64,000 bases of DNA from positions 1,178,001-1,242,000 of the forward strand of contig CP012815.1 in NCBI GenBank assembly GCA_001936135.1, read 5' to 3'. A model generated the notes under the pieces. It was not told the origin of the DNA and searched no databases. It was given only the letters and a program-made list of their open reading frames with translations. The translations under genes and the position numbers were made by a program. Positions 1 through 10,452 of this stretch are shown piece by piece. The number at the start of each line of letters is the position of its first letter. The first letter of the stretch is position 1. The stretch comes from Saccharomycopsis fibuligera x Saccharomycopsis cf. fibuligera (lineage: Eukaryota > Ascomycota > Saccharomycetes > Ascoideales > Saccharomycopsidaceae).

Positions 1-299
1 AGTGGAGTAGCACCTTTATTATTACTGCTAGCTTTTTGATGATCCAGCTGCTGTGGCTGATGATCCAGCTGTTGTTTCTTTTCCACTTCGAGCTGGTGTT
101 CAGCCTCCTGTGGATTGCTCTGCTTATCTTTCAGTTGCTCTTGATCATGATTTTGGTCAGGCCTACTTTGTTCCAGTTCATCGAGCGTTTCCAGCTTATC
201 AGCATTGCTATCTGGCTCATTATCATCGACAATGTCCACTGGATTGTCCTTTGGATGGCCCTGTTGAGCTATGGTTTTATTATTGGATGTCTCAGTCAT
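1..299 (-). CDS. N-terminal part of an unidentified acidic, Gln-rich protein (cut by left edge)
   Basis: An open frame starts at an ATG on the minus strand (299-297) and runs off the left edge without a stop, giving 99 codons. It begins MTETSNNKTIAQQGHPK and continues very polar, with many Asp, Glu, Gln and Asn residues and two near-identical QQLDHQ units around residues 82-94. No domain is visible. It is divergent from the helicase gene at 1361, with about 1 kb between them. Two plus-strand open frames over the same bases are probably its shadows. I do not recognise the family; the missing C-terminal part would be needed. That it is coding is inferred from the open frame, the ATG next to a spacer and the composition. 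Confidence 0.5.
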   Translation of the reverse strand, partial: MTETSNNKTIAQQGHPKDNPVDIVDDNEPDSNADKLETLDELEQSRPDQNHDQEQLKDKQSNPQEAEHQLEVEKKQQLDHQPQQLDHQKASSNNKGATP

Positions 300-1360
300 G
301 GTTCTGGCTAATAGTAGGCAAAGAATAATCACAACTAGTGCGTTTAGCATCAACACTATGGAGCTTTTTTCAAGAAAGTGGGCCTTCTGTTCGTTCTCTT
401 TGGCGGTGTAGTTCTTTTGTCAAATTTATGGTATGTGGTTTGCTGATATACATATGATGAAAGTCACCACTTGCAACCGTTCTAATGATATAGGGCTGCT
501 GATTGTAAACTTAGTCAACCTGGGGCTTGGTGCTTGAAAACGAACTGTGCCAATTGCTATTGGGAAGGTGATCTTGTATTCTACCCTGCAGAGGATGTGT
601 CTTTTGTTGGTGGTAGTCTCTCGTAATAACCGGCCCTGTTCTTTATAAAGAATAAAACAAAAAAAAAAAAAAAAAAAGCTCACTAACAAACGCGCAGTGC
701 TCGTAACTGGCTAAGCCGCTGTGTGCAAAGTCAGAGTATATTGATATTTGATGCTGATGAACTCAAGTAATGCACACTATTGCCAGCTGACTGGAGACTG
801 TGTGCTGTGAAATGTGTGGTTTGGCCTACAAGAAAGAAAAATACAGAGTTCCATAATGTGCAGTACTTGGTAATTTTTTTTTTTTTTGTTTCCTTTTCTC
901 TGCTCTAAGGAGAGAAGCAGGCAGTGTGGGCGTAACACGTAGCGTAGATCAATCCCGATTCGCATTGCCCTCGAAATGGCTAGCCATCCAGCGATTGTCT
1001 GCCTGGGTCGTGTTGTGCTTCTCTAAGCTTCGGGAGAGGACAAGCGGCTTGCCATTGTTATAATACCTGCTAGCAGCCGCCAGCCAACGTTCCCATAACT
1101 CAGAAGTAGTAGTAGTCTTCAACCAGTGCTGTTTGTTGTACTCTTTCAACTTGTAAAGGGTACTACTGAGCGCTTAGCTAATCGTGCATGAAAAATTCCA
1201 AAATTCCAAAATTCCAAAATTTCCAATTTCCAATTTTTTTATTTTCTCTCTTTAAGCTTTCCAGTGCTAAAGACATATAGATTCTATAAACCACAAGCAA
1301 CGCTGATCTACTATAGACAAGGCCGACAGTATTCCTTAACCAACAGTTCAGTTCAGTATC
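300..1360. other. Divergent intergenic region with poly(A) run and short tandem repeat
   Basis: This is the shared upstream region of the minus-strand gene at 299 and the helicase gene at 1361. It holds an A19 run (659-677), a T14-type run near 870-887, and a tandem array of AAATTCCA-like units at about 1193-1231, some 130 bases before the helicase ATG. No RNA gene or convincing small reading frame is visible. Confidence 0.6.
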
Positions 1361-4300
1361 ATGGCCAAGGCAAAGAAGACCCCCAAGCTCGCCAAAGAGC
1401 CCAAGACAGTTCCGGCCAATGACAAAAAGTCCGACAAGAAGGGCGCCAATAACAACGACAAGAAGGGCGCCACCAACGCCAACGATGACAAAAAGGGCAA
1501 TAGCAAGTTTGGCAAGAGCAATTTCGACAGAGAAAAATATCAACAGACGCGCCAAAATTTGACAGCGTTCACCAACTGGACTGGTAAGTTGCCTTGCACT
1601 TTGCTCCATGAGCATTGCCAGAAGCAGAAATGGGAAAAAGTGCAATATGATCTAACCAAGCTCGGCGACCGCGGATTCATCGCTACTGCGATCTTAGCAT
1701 GGCGCAACCCTCAAGACAACCAAATAATCACCATCAAATACAAGCCTCCGTACGTTGATCTCGAGGACCCAAAGAAAAATGTCATTAATCCGGTGGAGAC
1801 CGCCATCGAGGCAAGACACTTGATTGCCACATTTACATTGCACCGCATTTGTTTTGAGAAGAACTTGCAGTTGATGCTCCCTCCACAGCATAAGAAGATC
1901 TGGGGCGACTTGGAAAGAGAAAGGAAAGACTACTTGAAGCAAAACCCAGACAACTACAAGAATGTCTACAACGCTCAGCCGTTTGCTAATTGGTTGCAGA
2001 ACGAAGTGGCCCGAAAGAAGAAAGAAAAGCAAAAAGAGATCCAAAGAGAGCAAGAAAGCAGACAAGCGGAAAAGACAGAAATCGTCATTGGTGGCAGTTT
2101 GCCGAAACCTGCCAATGGCAGCAGCTCCAAAAAGCCAAGCGGTGCCACACACAGTGCGAGATCTGGAAGAGAAAGTGCCACCAAGTCTTCTAGTTCTCGT
2201 GACGCCAACGACAAAAACCAAAACCAAGAAGCACAGCAGATCACCGCTAGCATGCGTAACTTGAAGCTAGAGTCCTCAGTTCCACGCTTCCCTAGAAAAG
2301 CATGGGACCAAGCCCCACTATTCGACTTGAAACCAGAAATCAGAGAGTCCATAGAAGCGTCCATCAAACACCACATCAACTGGACCGCCGGCAAAACCCT
2401 AGCTGACTCAGACCAGGCCAAGGATGCAGAACTCGTGTTGGCCAAGCTTGGGTTTCGCGCGTCGCATGCCAAAGAGGCTCTCGGGTATGCCACTTCGTTG
2501 ACACAGGCTCTAGAATGGTTGATTTTCCACTTGCCGGAGGACGATTTGCCGGTCTTTTTCAGCAAGCAAAGAAAAGATTCTAAAGTGAATGTGAAGATTG
2601 CTGCTGACTTGAAGCTTGAAAAGATTGTGCTGGAATTGCAAAAGAGCGGGTACGACCAGCGGGACATTGTTCGGGAGTATAAAGCTGGCGGCGATAATAA
2701 GGGTCCTGGTCTGATTAGCGGTATTGTCAGCAGGTTGACATTGCAGTTACTCAGCCCTCAACAGAGGCAGAAAGTGGAGACTTTGATTGAAAGTAACGCA
2801 GGAAACAACACCAATAATGAGGATTACGAAGAATGGGTGAATGAAATAGAGGGCCTCAGGTCCATTTACCCCGACAAGATCCGCCTTGTTGAGCCTGACA
2901 TGTCCATAATCAATATCAAAATCACGCCGGCGCAGCTAGGAGCCGACTTGATTTCGGTGAACTTGCACTTTAGCAAGCATTACCCATTCAGCATAGTCGG
3001 CTTGCAAATCTGCATCAAGGAAAACTACAAGTTGGCCAGCTATATCAAATTGGCCATTTTGAAGAACTTGGCCGCCGCCATCGTTGACTCCTTGGCTGGG
3101 GACATGTATGTGTTTGCCATCATTGAGCACTTGGAGGAGGTTATCGCCAAGTTGATTGCTGATCCGGGTCCTTTGTACAGTAATAGCTCAGGCTTGGCCA
3201 AGGCCAAGGCCAAAGCCCGAAGTGCGCTCTCTTCCCAACAAAGGGCCAGTAAAGACGGCAGCAGCAGCAGCAGCAGCAGGGGTGCCAAACGCAGCAGCAG
3301 CAGAAGAAACAAAATTGACGTTGAAGCGGTCAAGCTAAGCTACGAGCAAAGAATGGCTGACCCTGCAATGAGGTCGAAACTCGCTAGCCGCGCCACGTTG
3401 CCAGCCTATGCTAAGCGAAGTGCGATTGTGGAAATGATCAACGCCAATAAAGTGACGCTCGTTACTGGTGAGACCGGGTCCGGTAAAAGTACCCAAGTGG
3501 TGCAGTTTATTCTTGATTATTTGAACAGCGAAGCCAGGGATTTCCAGACTAGTGTGATTGTGACACAGCCCAGAAGAATCTCGACGTTGGGTTTAGCTGA
3601 TAGAATCTCAGACGAAAGATTGGACAGCACTGGGAACGAGACCGGCTATGTTATTCGAGGAGAAAACAGGACCAGCAAGGTGACCAGAGTGACGTTTGCC
3701 ACAACCGGGATTTTGCTCCGTATGATCCAGGGGCTACTTAGCAGTGGCGCTGGCGATGGCGCTGGCGATGGCGCTGGCGGCGATATGTTTGACAGTTTGG
3801 GGTACATCTTTATTGACGAAGTGCATGAACGATCCGTGGAGAGCGACTTGTTGCTTACGATTTTGAAAAGTATAATGCACAAGCTACCTAAATTGAAGAT
3901 TGTGTTGATGTCGGCAACCATTGATGTGCAAATCTTTAACGAATTTTTCAAGACTGAGATTGGCAACATTCATATTGAGGGAAGAACGTTCCCAATTCAA
4001 GATTACTACTTGGACGACGTGTTGGCAAGCACAAACTTTGCCATTGTGAAGAAGAAGAAGAAGAACCGAAACTTCAAACAACGTTACGTTGGTAATGATG
4101 ATGATGATGATGATGATCTTGGCGACGACGACGGCGACGACGACGACGGCTTGGGTGACGGAGATACAGTCATTAGTCCTAAACCAGACTCGCCGTTTTT
4201 CCAAAGAGGCAACATCAACTACGATTTGATTGCTGCGCTTTGTTTGCAAATCGATGAGCAGCTTTGCCAGCAAAACATTTATGACGGCTCGGTGTTGGTG

Positions 4301-6097
4301 TTTTTGCCCGGGGTGATGGAGATCAATCGTTGCATCGCTAGCATTAACGCAGCATTCAAGCAAAGTGGCGGCAGCAGCAGCAGCAGCAGCGGCGGCGACC
4401 TGAGATCAGCGGTATTGTACCCATTACACAGCGCACTTGCGCCAAAAGAACAGAAAAGGGTATTTGACAAAGTTGGCAGCAAAAAGATGAGAAAGTTTGT
4501 GATTTCAACAAACATTGCTGAGACTTCCATCACGATTCCCGATTGTGTGGCCGTGATTGATGCTGGGCGTGTCAAAAGCATGCATTTTGATCACCAGCTC
4601 AAGGCTACCAAATTGGTGGAGCAGTGGTGTTCCAGGGCCGAAGCGAAGCAAAGAAGAGGCCGTGCTGGTAGAGTGAGGGAAGGCGTTTGCTACAAGCTCT
4701 ACACCAGAGAAACCGAATTGCAAAGGATGCAAGGGCAGCCGGTTCCAGAGATCCTCAGAGTGAGTTTGGACAGGGTCTACTTGGTGGTCAAGCTGATGGG
4801 GATTGGCCAAGTGGGCAAGTTTTTGAAATCGGGGCTCAGTGTTCCCAGTGAAAGTAACATTGCGCAGACCAAGCACTTGTTGACGGAGATTGGGGCATTG
4901 GATGTCGAAAGCAACGGTGAAAGATTGACCGACTTGGGGAAATATTTGGCCATCTTGCCGACCGACATTTCCAGCGGCAAGCTTCTTATCTTGGGGACAA
5001 TTTTTGGCTGTGTCGAGAAAGCATTAACCATTGCCGCGGTGAGCAGCAGTGGCAGTCCGTTCGTGGCTGGCGCAAATGACAGAGATAAAGTTAAGCTAAT
5101 CAAGCAGGACTACTCCAGCAACAACGGCAACGGCAACGGCAACGGAAACGGAGATATAATTGCCATGGCAAACGTGGTGGAAAGCTACTTGAATGCTCAG
5201 GATAAGAAACGATTCTTGAAAGACCATTGCTTAGCATTCACAAAGCTCAAGGAGATTCTCTCCACCAGACTGCAGCTTGTGCTGGTATTGCAAGATGCCG
5301 GATTTATTCCGTTTGAATATAAGCGCCGAGGCTCTTTCGGCGATAGCAACAACAACAACAACAAGTTGGTGCGCACTATTGTGGCCAGTGCAATGTATCC
5401 GCAGATATCTCGAGCTCAACATCCCGACCCCAAGTTCATTGCCAGTCACAGCGGTGCGGTGGAAGTTGATCCTGATGCGAAACATACTCGTTTCTGGATC
5501 AGAAACCCGGCGTTTGGCGGCTCAAGCGAGGATAATGCGCAGCAGCAACAACAACAACAGCTACCTGCGCTTCGTGCTTTTATCCATCCAAACTCTGTTT
5601 TCTTCAGTTCTCTGGATAGTTCCAGCAGCAGTGCTGCAAACAAGATCAAGACGGACTTTGTTGCCTACGCCGCATCGCACCACAGTACAAAGTTGTACTT
5701 GACAGGCATTACCCCAGTTTCCGTTCTCGCAGTGCTTCTATTTGGCGGGAAGATCTCGTACGACTTGTCACTGATCCTTAGTAGCAGTAGCAGCGGCGGC
5801 GGTTCGACATTCAAGTCGCCGGGGTTGGTGCTTGATGGCTGGCTTCCTATAAGAACCTGGTGCAAGAACGGCGTGCTTATCAAAGTGCTCCGATTGTTGT
5901 TGGATAGAGCGATTGAGCAGAAACTAGCACGGCCAGCGTACAAGGAAACAACACCAAGAGCCAAAAGGCGGCAGCAGCAGCAGCAGGAAGAGGAAGAGGG
6001 AAGCAGTTCCGGTTCCACAGCAGTCAATAATGGTGAAGAGAATGGCGGGGAAGAAATTGTGAGGCTTGTGGAGTATGTTATTTCCGTTGCGGAGTAG
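1361..6097 (+). CDS. DEAH-family RNA helicase with RWD domain (YLR419W/DHX57-like)
   Basis: The product has 1578 residues, somewhat longer than the S. cerevisiae homologue YLR419W. A basic Lys/Asn/Asp-rich N-terminus is followed by a UBA-like segment (about 358-392, AELVLAKLGF) and an RWD-like domain from about 488 (EEWVNEIEGLRSIYP). The helicase core shows Walker A GETGSGKST (703-711), DEVH (819-822), SAT (851-853) and motif VI QRRGRAGR (1097-1104), then the helicase-associated and C-terminal OB-type regions. A Lys-rich then almost pure Asp/Gly insertion (about 897-936) lies between the two RecA lobes. Ser, Asn and Gln runs interrupt loops elsewhere. The family is thought to act on structured RNA or in translation; the exact role is unknown. 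The ATG at 1361 is the first in frame and begins a typical basic leader. Identification as a DEAH/RHA-type helicase is secure; orthology to YLR419W is inferred from the RWD-plus-DEAH layout. Confidence 0.93.
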   Translation: MAKAKKTPKLAKEPKTVPANDKKSDKKGANNNDKKGATNANDDKKGNSKFGKSNFDREKYQQTRQNLTAFTNWTGKLPCTLLHEHCQKQKWEKVQYDLTKLGDRGFIATAILAWRNPQDNQIITIKYKPPYVDLEDPKKNVINPVETAIEARHLIATFTLHRICFEKNLQLMLPPQHKKIWGDLERERKDYLKQNPDNYKNVYNAQPFANWLQNEVARKKKEKQKEIQREQESRQAEKTEIVIGGSLPKPANGSSSKKPSGATHSARSGRESATKSSSSRDANDKNQNQEAQQITASMRNLKLESSVPRFPRKAWDQAPLFDLKPEIRESIEASIKHHINWTAGKTLADSDQAKDAELVLAKLGFRASHAKEALGYATSLTQALEWLIFHLPEDDLPVFFSKQRKDSKVNVKIAADLKLEKIVLELQKSGYDQRDIVREYKAGGDNKGPGLISGIVSRLTLQLLSPQQRQKVETLIESNAGNNTNNEDYEEWVNEIEGLRSIYPDKIRLVEPDMSIINIKITPAQLGADLISVNLHFSKHYPFSIVGLQICIKENYKLASYIKLAILKNLAAAIVDSLAGDMYVFAIIEHLEEVIAKLIADPGPLYSNSSGLAKAKAKARSALSSQQRASKDGSSSSSSRGAKRSSSRRNKIDVEAVKLSYEQRMADPAMRSKLASRATLPAYAKRSAIVEMINANKVTLVTGETGSGKSTQVVQFILDYLNSEARDFQTSVIVTQPRRISTLGLADRISDERLDSTGNETGYVIRGENRTSKVTRVTFATTGILLRMIQGLLSSGAGDGAGDGAGGDMFDSLGYIFIDEVHERSVESDLLLTILKSIMHKLPKLKIVLMSATIDVQIFNEFFKTEIGNIHIEGRTFPIQDYYLDDVLASTNFAIVKKKKKNRNFKQRYVGNDDDDDDDLGDDDGDDDDGLGDGDTVISPKPDSPFFQRGNINYDLIAALCLQIDEQLCQQNIYDGSVLVFLPGVMEINRCIASINAAFKQSGGSSSSSSGGDLRSAVLYPLHSALAPKEQKRVFDKVGSKKMRKFVISTNIAETSITIPDCVAVIDAGRVKSMHFDHQLKATKLVEQWCSRAEAKQRRGRAGRVREGVCYKLYTRETELQRMQGQPVPEILRVSLDRVYLVVKLMGIGQVGKFLKSGLSVPSESNIAQTKHLLTEIGALDVESNGERLTDLGKYLAILPTDISSGKLLILGTIFGCVEKALTIAAVSSSGSPFVAGANDRDKVKLIKQDYSSNNGNGNGNGNGDIIAMANVVESYLNAQDKKRFLKDHCLAFTKLKEILSTRLQLVLVLQDAGFIPFEYKRRGSFGDSNNNNNKLVRTIVASAMYPQISRAQHPDPKFIASHSGAVEVDPDAKHTRFWIRNPAFGGSSEDNAQQQQQQQLPALRAFIHPNSVFFSSLDSSSSSAANKIKTDFVAYAASHHSTKLYLTGITPVSVLAVLLFGGKISYDLSLILSSSSSGGGSTFKSPGLVLDGWLPIRTWCKNGVLIKVLRLLLDRAIEQKLARPAYKETTPRAKRRQQQQQEEEEGSSSGSTAVNNGEENGGEEIVRLVEYVISVAE

Positions 6098-7837
6098 ACA
6101 CATTGGCAGTATGTTATGGTGGATACAGCAGACAGACTCACTCACTCACTGACAGTCAGTACACCCTTGCACAGATAAATCCACGCACGCATATTCAGTC
6201 TTAAGTCCACTCTTAAATCCACTCAATCAGTCACTCAATCACTCAATCACTCAATCAGCGAACGGCCGGAGCAAAAGCCTCGGAGAAAACGATCCGGTCC
6301 CGACGTAGAGCCGGCAGACGGAGACATGAGCCGACAGCAAAGAAAGAAAGAAAGAAGGAAAAAAGAACCGTTCTTTTTACGGCATGCAGGCGGCTGCATG
6401 AGGTTTTAGTATGGAGACGGATGGCGGCTGTTGGGTGCGTGGATAGCGAGTGAGCGAGCGAGTGTGAGTGAGTGGAGCAGTGTGTGGAACGAGGTCTCGG
6501 CCGGCTGCTGGGCCGAGGCAGAAAAGAGGGAAATAAGAAACAGAGCAGTACTAGTAGTAGTAGTAGTACTAGTAGTGCCAGGGCCTGGGTGCCTTTAACC
6601 GTATACACACCGTCAATTGGAAGCTGCTCACCAGAACACAAAAGCGGAGTTACTACTACAACTACTGCTACTGCTACCACTGAGCGACTGTGCGACTGTG
6701 CGAGTGTGCGCTGATGCTGATGCTGATGTGCAATGGTCTCGGCTGAGACTGCTGGTTTCAGTAGCCGAGCGCTATATGAATAGAAGTTACTGGCTAACTG
6801 CTAGTCTATACTTGGCTTTTAGAAGCAGTCTTTTGAGTAGTGAGCAAGTATGTTGCAACAGTATTAATCATCGCATAAGTCCCGATTCCGACGCACTTTT
6901 CTGTCAATTTTTTTTTTTCGTTCTCGCTGTAAACTCTAATCTGCCGAGACTTTCTCTGCTGTAATAGCTATCGATGCGGTGCGGTATATATAATAACCTC
7001 ACTGCTCCTCCCTCCCTGGACATCTGGACATCGGGCTCCCCCCCCCCTGGATTACTTATTGTGTGTACCTGTTCTTCCTTTCCAGTTGAGTTGAGGTCTT
7101 TTTCTTCCTGTTTTATTGTTTCTTTTTGAGTTCTACACTAATTACCAGACATTGTCCTGCGTCGATTGTCACCCCCGACCGTTTTTGTTCCATCTCCTTC
7201 CATCTTACATCACGTGGCTGCCTCGACAGTCGCCCTCTGGGATATATACCTTCACAGCTATTTGCTAGCATCCTCACTCTACGCTGGCTTATAAGGTACC
7301 CCAGTTTCCGCTTATAAAAGTGTTTTGACGTCAAACAAGGAGATCAATCAAAATTAAGGTAGCAAAAGAAGAAGAAAAAAAAAAAATCTCATCTTTTTTG
7401 TTTTACTTTTTTTTTTTTTTCTTTCCTTCTTTCTATTACTCTCCATCTCCGTCTGCATTAGTAATATAAACTCAGCAGATATAAACCACCAAGAGTCTTG
7501 CGTCCACTATATAAACAGAAAAGAAAAACTTTTTTTTTTTTATTTTTTTTTTTTTCAATTTTTTAAAATTTGGGTACTGGTTGTCAAGACATTTGCTACA
7601 AATTTTGAGCGCAACTTCACCAAGACCAGTAAATTCTATTCTTACTAATAAGTCTTACTTTGGGTTCTCATCCAAAACTCCAAAGTTTATCTCCAGTCCG
7701 TACTGAAATCACTACTGCTTACCAAACAACATTCTCGATATACATATAAAGATCTTTATTGTCAACATTTCCAGTGCGAACGCTTTTCCCTAATTGTCAC
7801 ACATTCCCCTTTCTGACCGTTATATTATAATTCCGTC
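6098..7837. other. 1.7-kb upstream region of the zinc-cluster regulator, repeat-rich
   Basis: This long spacer lies between the helicase stop and the Zn2Cys6 gene. It contains CACTCAAT tandem units (6220-6257), an AGT/ACT trinucleotide array (6547-6576), TATA-like stretches near 6985, 7311 and 7507, and T-rich tracts at 7408-7420 and 7530-7555. Large upstream regions and long leaders are common for regulator genes in Candida-clade yeasts, so this is most likely promoter plus 5' leader. I see no RNA gene. Confidence 0.55.
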
Positions 7838-10195
7838 ATGGTGAATAGAATGGACAACATGCGCATACTGGCTCTTAACGGGCCAATACAGCAGCAGCAG
7901 CAGCAGCAACAACAACGCTATATACATCCGCATCCAGATTACGATAATGCCAGCAGTTGCAACAAGAAAAAAAGAGTCGGCAAAGCCTGCGATAATTGCC
8001 GAATCAAAAAAACCAAGTGTAACGGCAAAAAACCATGCGATAAATGCTTACTCGATAACCGCATCTGTACGTTTTCCGAACGTCGTCGTGATAAAGAAAA
8101 ACATTATCCTGCCGGATATTTGGAATTACTAGAAACTCGGTCCCAGTTACTAACCAGATCATTGCAGAAGTTGGTGGAGTTGTCCATTGACGGCACTGAT
8201 ATGCTGAAATTTTTCACCAAAAAGTATCCAGTGGTGGAAATAAATCCAATCACTGGCAGCCCCACTGTTTCTATAAACAAGGCCATTGACGCTTTGGTGA
8301 CCCATGAAGGGTTGCTCAACGGTGAGCCGGTAGAATGGGATGAAGGTACGCGGATTGCAGCAGGGTTTGACCAAAGAGACTCTAAAAAGGCAGCCAGCGC
8401 TATCAAAGCGTTTGCAAAGCATAGTACTGGCAAAGCCGGGAGTCTCAATGAATTGAGCTCCCCACGTCAGCAGCAGCAGCAGCCCCGACAATATGATTTG
8501 CCAAAACCAAAGGTTAAGAAAGAACCGCTGGATACGCTATTCAGCAAGCCTAATAGTCCCGAGGCCGCCACTACCAAATCCTCCAACGAAATTGAAATTG
8601 AAATTGAAAACGACAACGACAACGAAAACGACAACGATGACGATAATAGCGACAGCAAAAACATTGATGGCTTGAAATTGGAAGAAAATGACTTCAATTT
8701 CTCCTTGCCGTTGACCGAGTCCAACACCTTCACTTCCCTCTCGCCAATCTCTTCCAACTCTGATCACTCAATTCCTGCTTTTTTCCAGCTGTCTAATGCG
8801 ATCGCCGTCTCTGGTCAAGACCCCCAGTTGCCCATCAATGGTCCAGAACTAGCGAATGGTGACGTTTTTGATTTGAATGTCAATCAGCGCGACTTTATGA
8901 TCACTGGTGACAGCACAATCAGTACCGACCATACCGCCGCCGCCAATAACAATGACAATGACAATAACAATGACAATGACAATAACAATGACAACAGCTT
9001 GACATTGGACAGCGGCACTGGCTCCAAGATTCTTTCTGCCGCATTGAATAGAAATTTGTCAATGGGAGATTTTGAAAACTACTCACCAAGCACAAACTCG
9101 GAGTTCAACAGTAACAATAACAGTAACTCGCTATTCTCAAACATTGGCAACAATAGATCGCTGAACAGTTTGTGTTTGAGAAGCAACACAATGACCCAAG
9201 TGAATAGTGCCAATAGCTGTTTGTTTTTCGATGATAAGAAAAAGCCAGAATTGAAGGCCGTAACCAATGCTAGTGGCGTTGCTGGGAACACTGTGTGGGG
9301 CTTTCTGCCAGATAATTACAATAGCAGCGGCCAGAAGCCATTTTCGCCAGTGGACAGCTTTGCTCCAAACAATAGTTTCCCCGGCTCTTTCAATACAGGT
9401 TTCAATGGCAACGGTAATGGTAATAATAACAATAACAATAATATTAATATTAATGACATCAACAGCAATGTCATTTTCCCAAGAAATTTCACTGCTGAAC
9501 TATCCAGTCCCGTCGGATCACCGGTGCTTTCCTCACCAGCGCTCACCGCCGTCCCGAATGACTTGCCATTGGCAGCCAACGGTTCTAATAGTAATGCTAA
9601 CTCTAGCGGTGCTGGCAATTCCAGCAGTGCTGGCAATGCGACTAAGTTGACTAGAAAAACGTCAGATGGCCACATTTCCAAACCATCTCACCACTACCAT
9701 CCACACGCTCATGCTCATTCACACAGTCATGGTCTCGGACTCGGGCATGGCCATGGCCACAGTCACGGCCACGGCCACGGCCACGGCCACAATGCTTCCA
9801 AGTTGGCTAACCTGTATCTCAACTTAGCCAACGCCACACCAGCAGCGACGAAAAGATCCAGCACTTTTCCAATTGCCGCTGCTTCCAGTGGTGGTGGTTC
9901 TAATGCCGGCACACCAGAGGATACCTCTCTTGACTTGTTCCAAAGCAACAGCAACGGATTGGCTAACAGTGCTGCTAATGGTTTCGTCGACGCTAGTGTA
10001 AACGAAAAAGACAAAGATGTGGAATCGCTGTTCAAGAGACTTAGCGCAGACTTGACCAGTTTTGGTATCGGCAATGGGAATGCTTCCATCAACGGCAAAG
10101 CTGATAATGGTGATTTCTTTTTGAGAAATGGTGCAGCCGGTGTTGGTTCCGCTGGTGGGATTGCGGATGAGCTCCTTGGGTTTCCTGATTTTTAG
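7838..10195 (+). CDS. Zn2Cys6 (fungal zinc-cluster) transcription factor
   Basis: The 785-residue protein carries a canonical binuclear zinc cluster at residues 51-77 with spacing CX2CX6CX5CX2CX6C, starting KACDNCRIKKTKC. The following linker (HYPAGYLELLETRSQLLTRS, then LQKLVELS) resembles the dimerisation/linker helix of Candida Fcr1-like factors, so an Fcr1-type regulator is possible, but I am not sure enough to name it. The rest is low complexity: a Gln run near residue 18, Asp/Asn/Glu repeats near 245-275, long Asn-rich stretches, and a striking His-Gly/His-Ser repeat at about 618-652. No fungal-specific middle homology domain is obvious. It should act in the nucleus as a DNA-binding regulator of CGG-type sites. 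The gene follows an unusually long upstream region. The start at 7838 is the first ATG in frame; a second Met lies five residues later. Confidence 0.9.
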   Translation: MVNRMDNMRILALNGPIQQQQQQQQQRYIHPHPDYDNASSCNKKKRVGKACDNCRIKKTKCNGKKPCDKCLLDNRICTFSERRRDKEKHYPAGYLELLETRSQLLTRSLQKLVELSIDGTDMLKFFTKKYPVVEINPITGSPTVSINKAIDALVTHEGLLNGEPVEWDEGTRIAAGFDQRDSKKAASAIKAFAKHSTGKAGSLNELSSPRQQQQQPRQYDLPKPKVKKEPLDTLFSKPNSPEAATTKSSNEIEIEIENDNDNENDNDDDNSDSKNIDGLKLEENDFNFSLPLTESNTFTSLSPISSNSDHSIPAFFQLSNAIAVSGQDPQLPINGPELANGDVFDLNVNQRDFMITGDSTISTDHTAAANNNDNDNNNDNDNNNDNSLTLDSGTGSKILSAALNRNLSMGDFENYSPSTNSEFNSNNNSNSLFSNIGNNRSLNSLCLRSNTMTQVNSANSCLFFDDKKKPELKAVTNASGVAGNTVWGFLPDNYNSSGQKPFSPVDSFAPNNSFPGSFNTGFNGNGNGNNNNNNNININDINSNVIFPRNFTAELSSPVGSPVLSSPALTAVPNDLPLAANGSNSNANSSGAGNSSSAGNATKLTRKTSDGHISKPSHHYHPHAHAHSHSHGLGLGHGHGHSHGHGHGHGHNASKLANLYLNLANATPAATKRSSTFPIAAASSGGGSNAGTPEDTSLDLFQSNSNGLANSAANGFVDASVNEKDKDVESLFKRLSADLTSFGIGNGNASINGKADNGDFFLRNGAAGVGSAGGIADELLGFPDF

Positions 10196-10419
10196 CCAGT
10201 GAAGGATTGACTTGTGGTGGTGGTAATGTGTTTGTGTTACGACTGTTATGTTTTTCCACTTTTTTTTTTTTATGCTTTTGATTCTCATCAGTTCAGCTTT
10301 TTGTTAACCTTTTAATTCTTTAATTTTTTTAACGATGTGATGATGCAATGTGCTTTTTTTTCTTTTTTTTTTTTTTTTTTTTGTTTGTTCACCTATTTAT
10401 CTTTTGCTGTATTATTACT

Positions 10420-10420
<1 letters not shown>

Positions 10421-10451
<31 letters not shown>
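10421..10451. repeat. Poly(T) run of 31
   Basis: An uninterrupted run of 31 T lies downstream of the zinc-cluster gene. A second T-rich run sits about 40 bases upstream. Such runs recur through this window. Confidence 0.9.

Positions 10452-10452
<1 letters not shown>

Noticed and set aside
1694-6145. Many long minus-strand open frames opposite the helicase gene
   Set aside because: They are antisense shadows of a clearly coding plus-strand gene, with no domain and composition mirroring its repeats.
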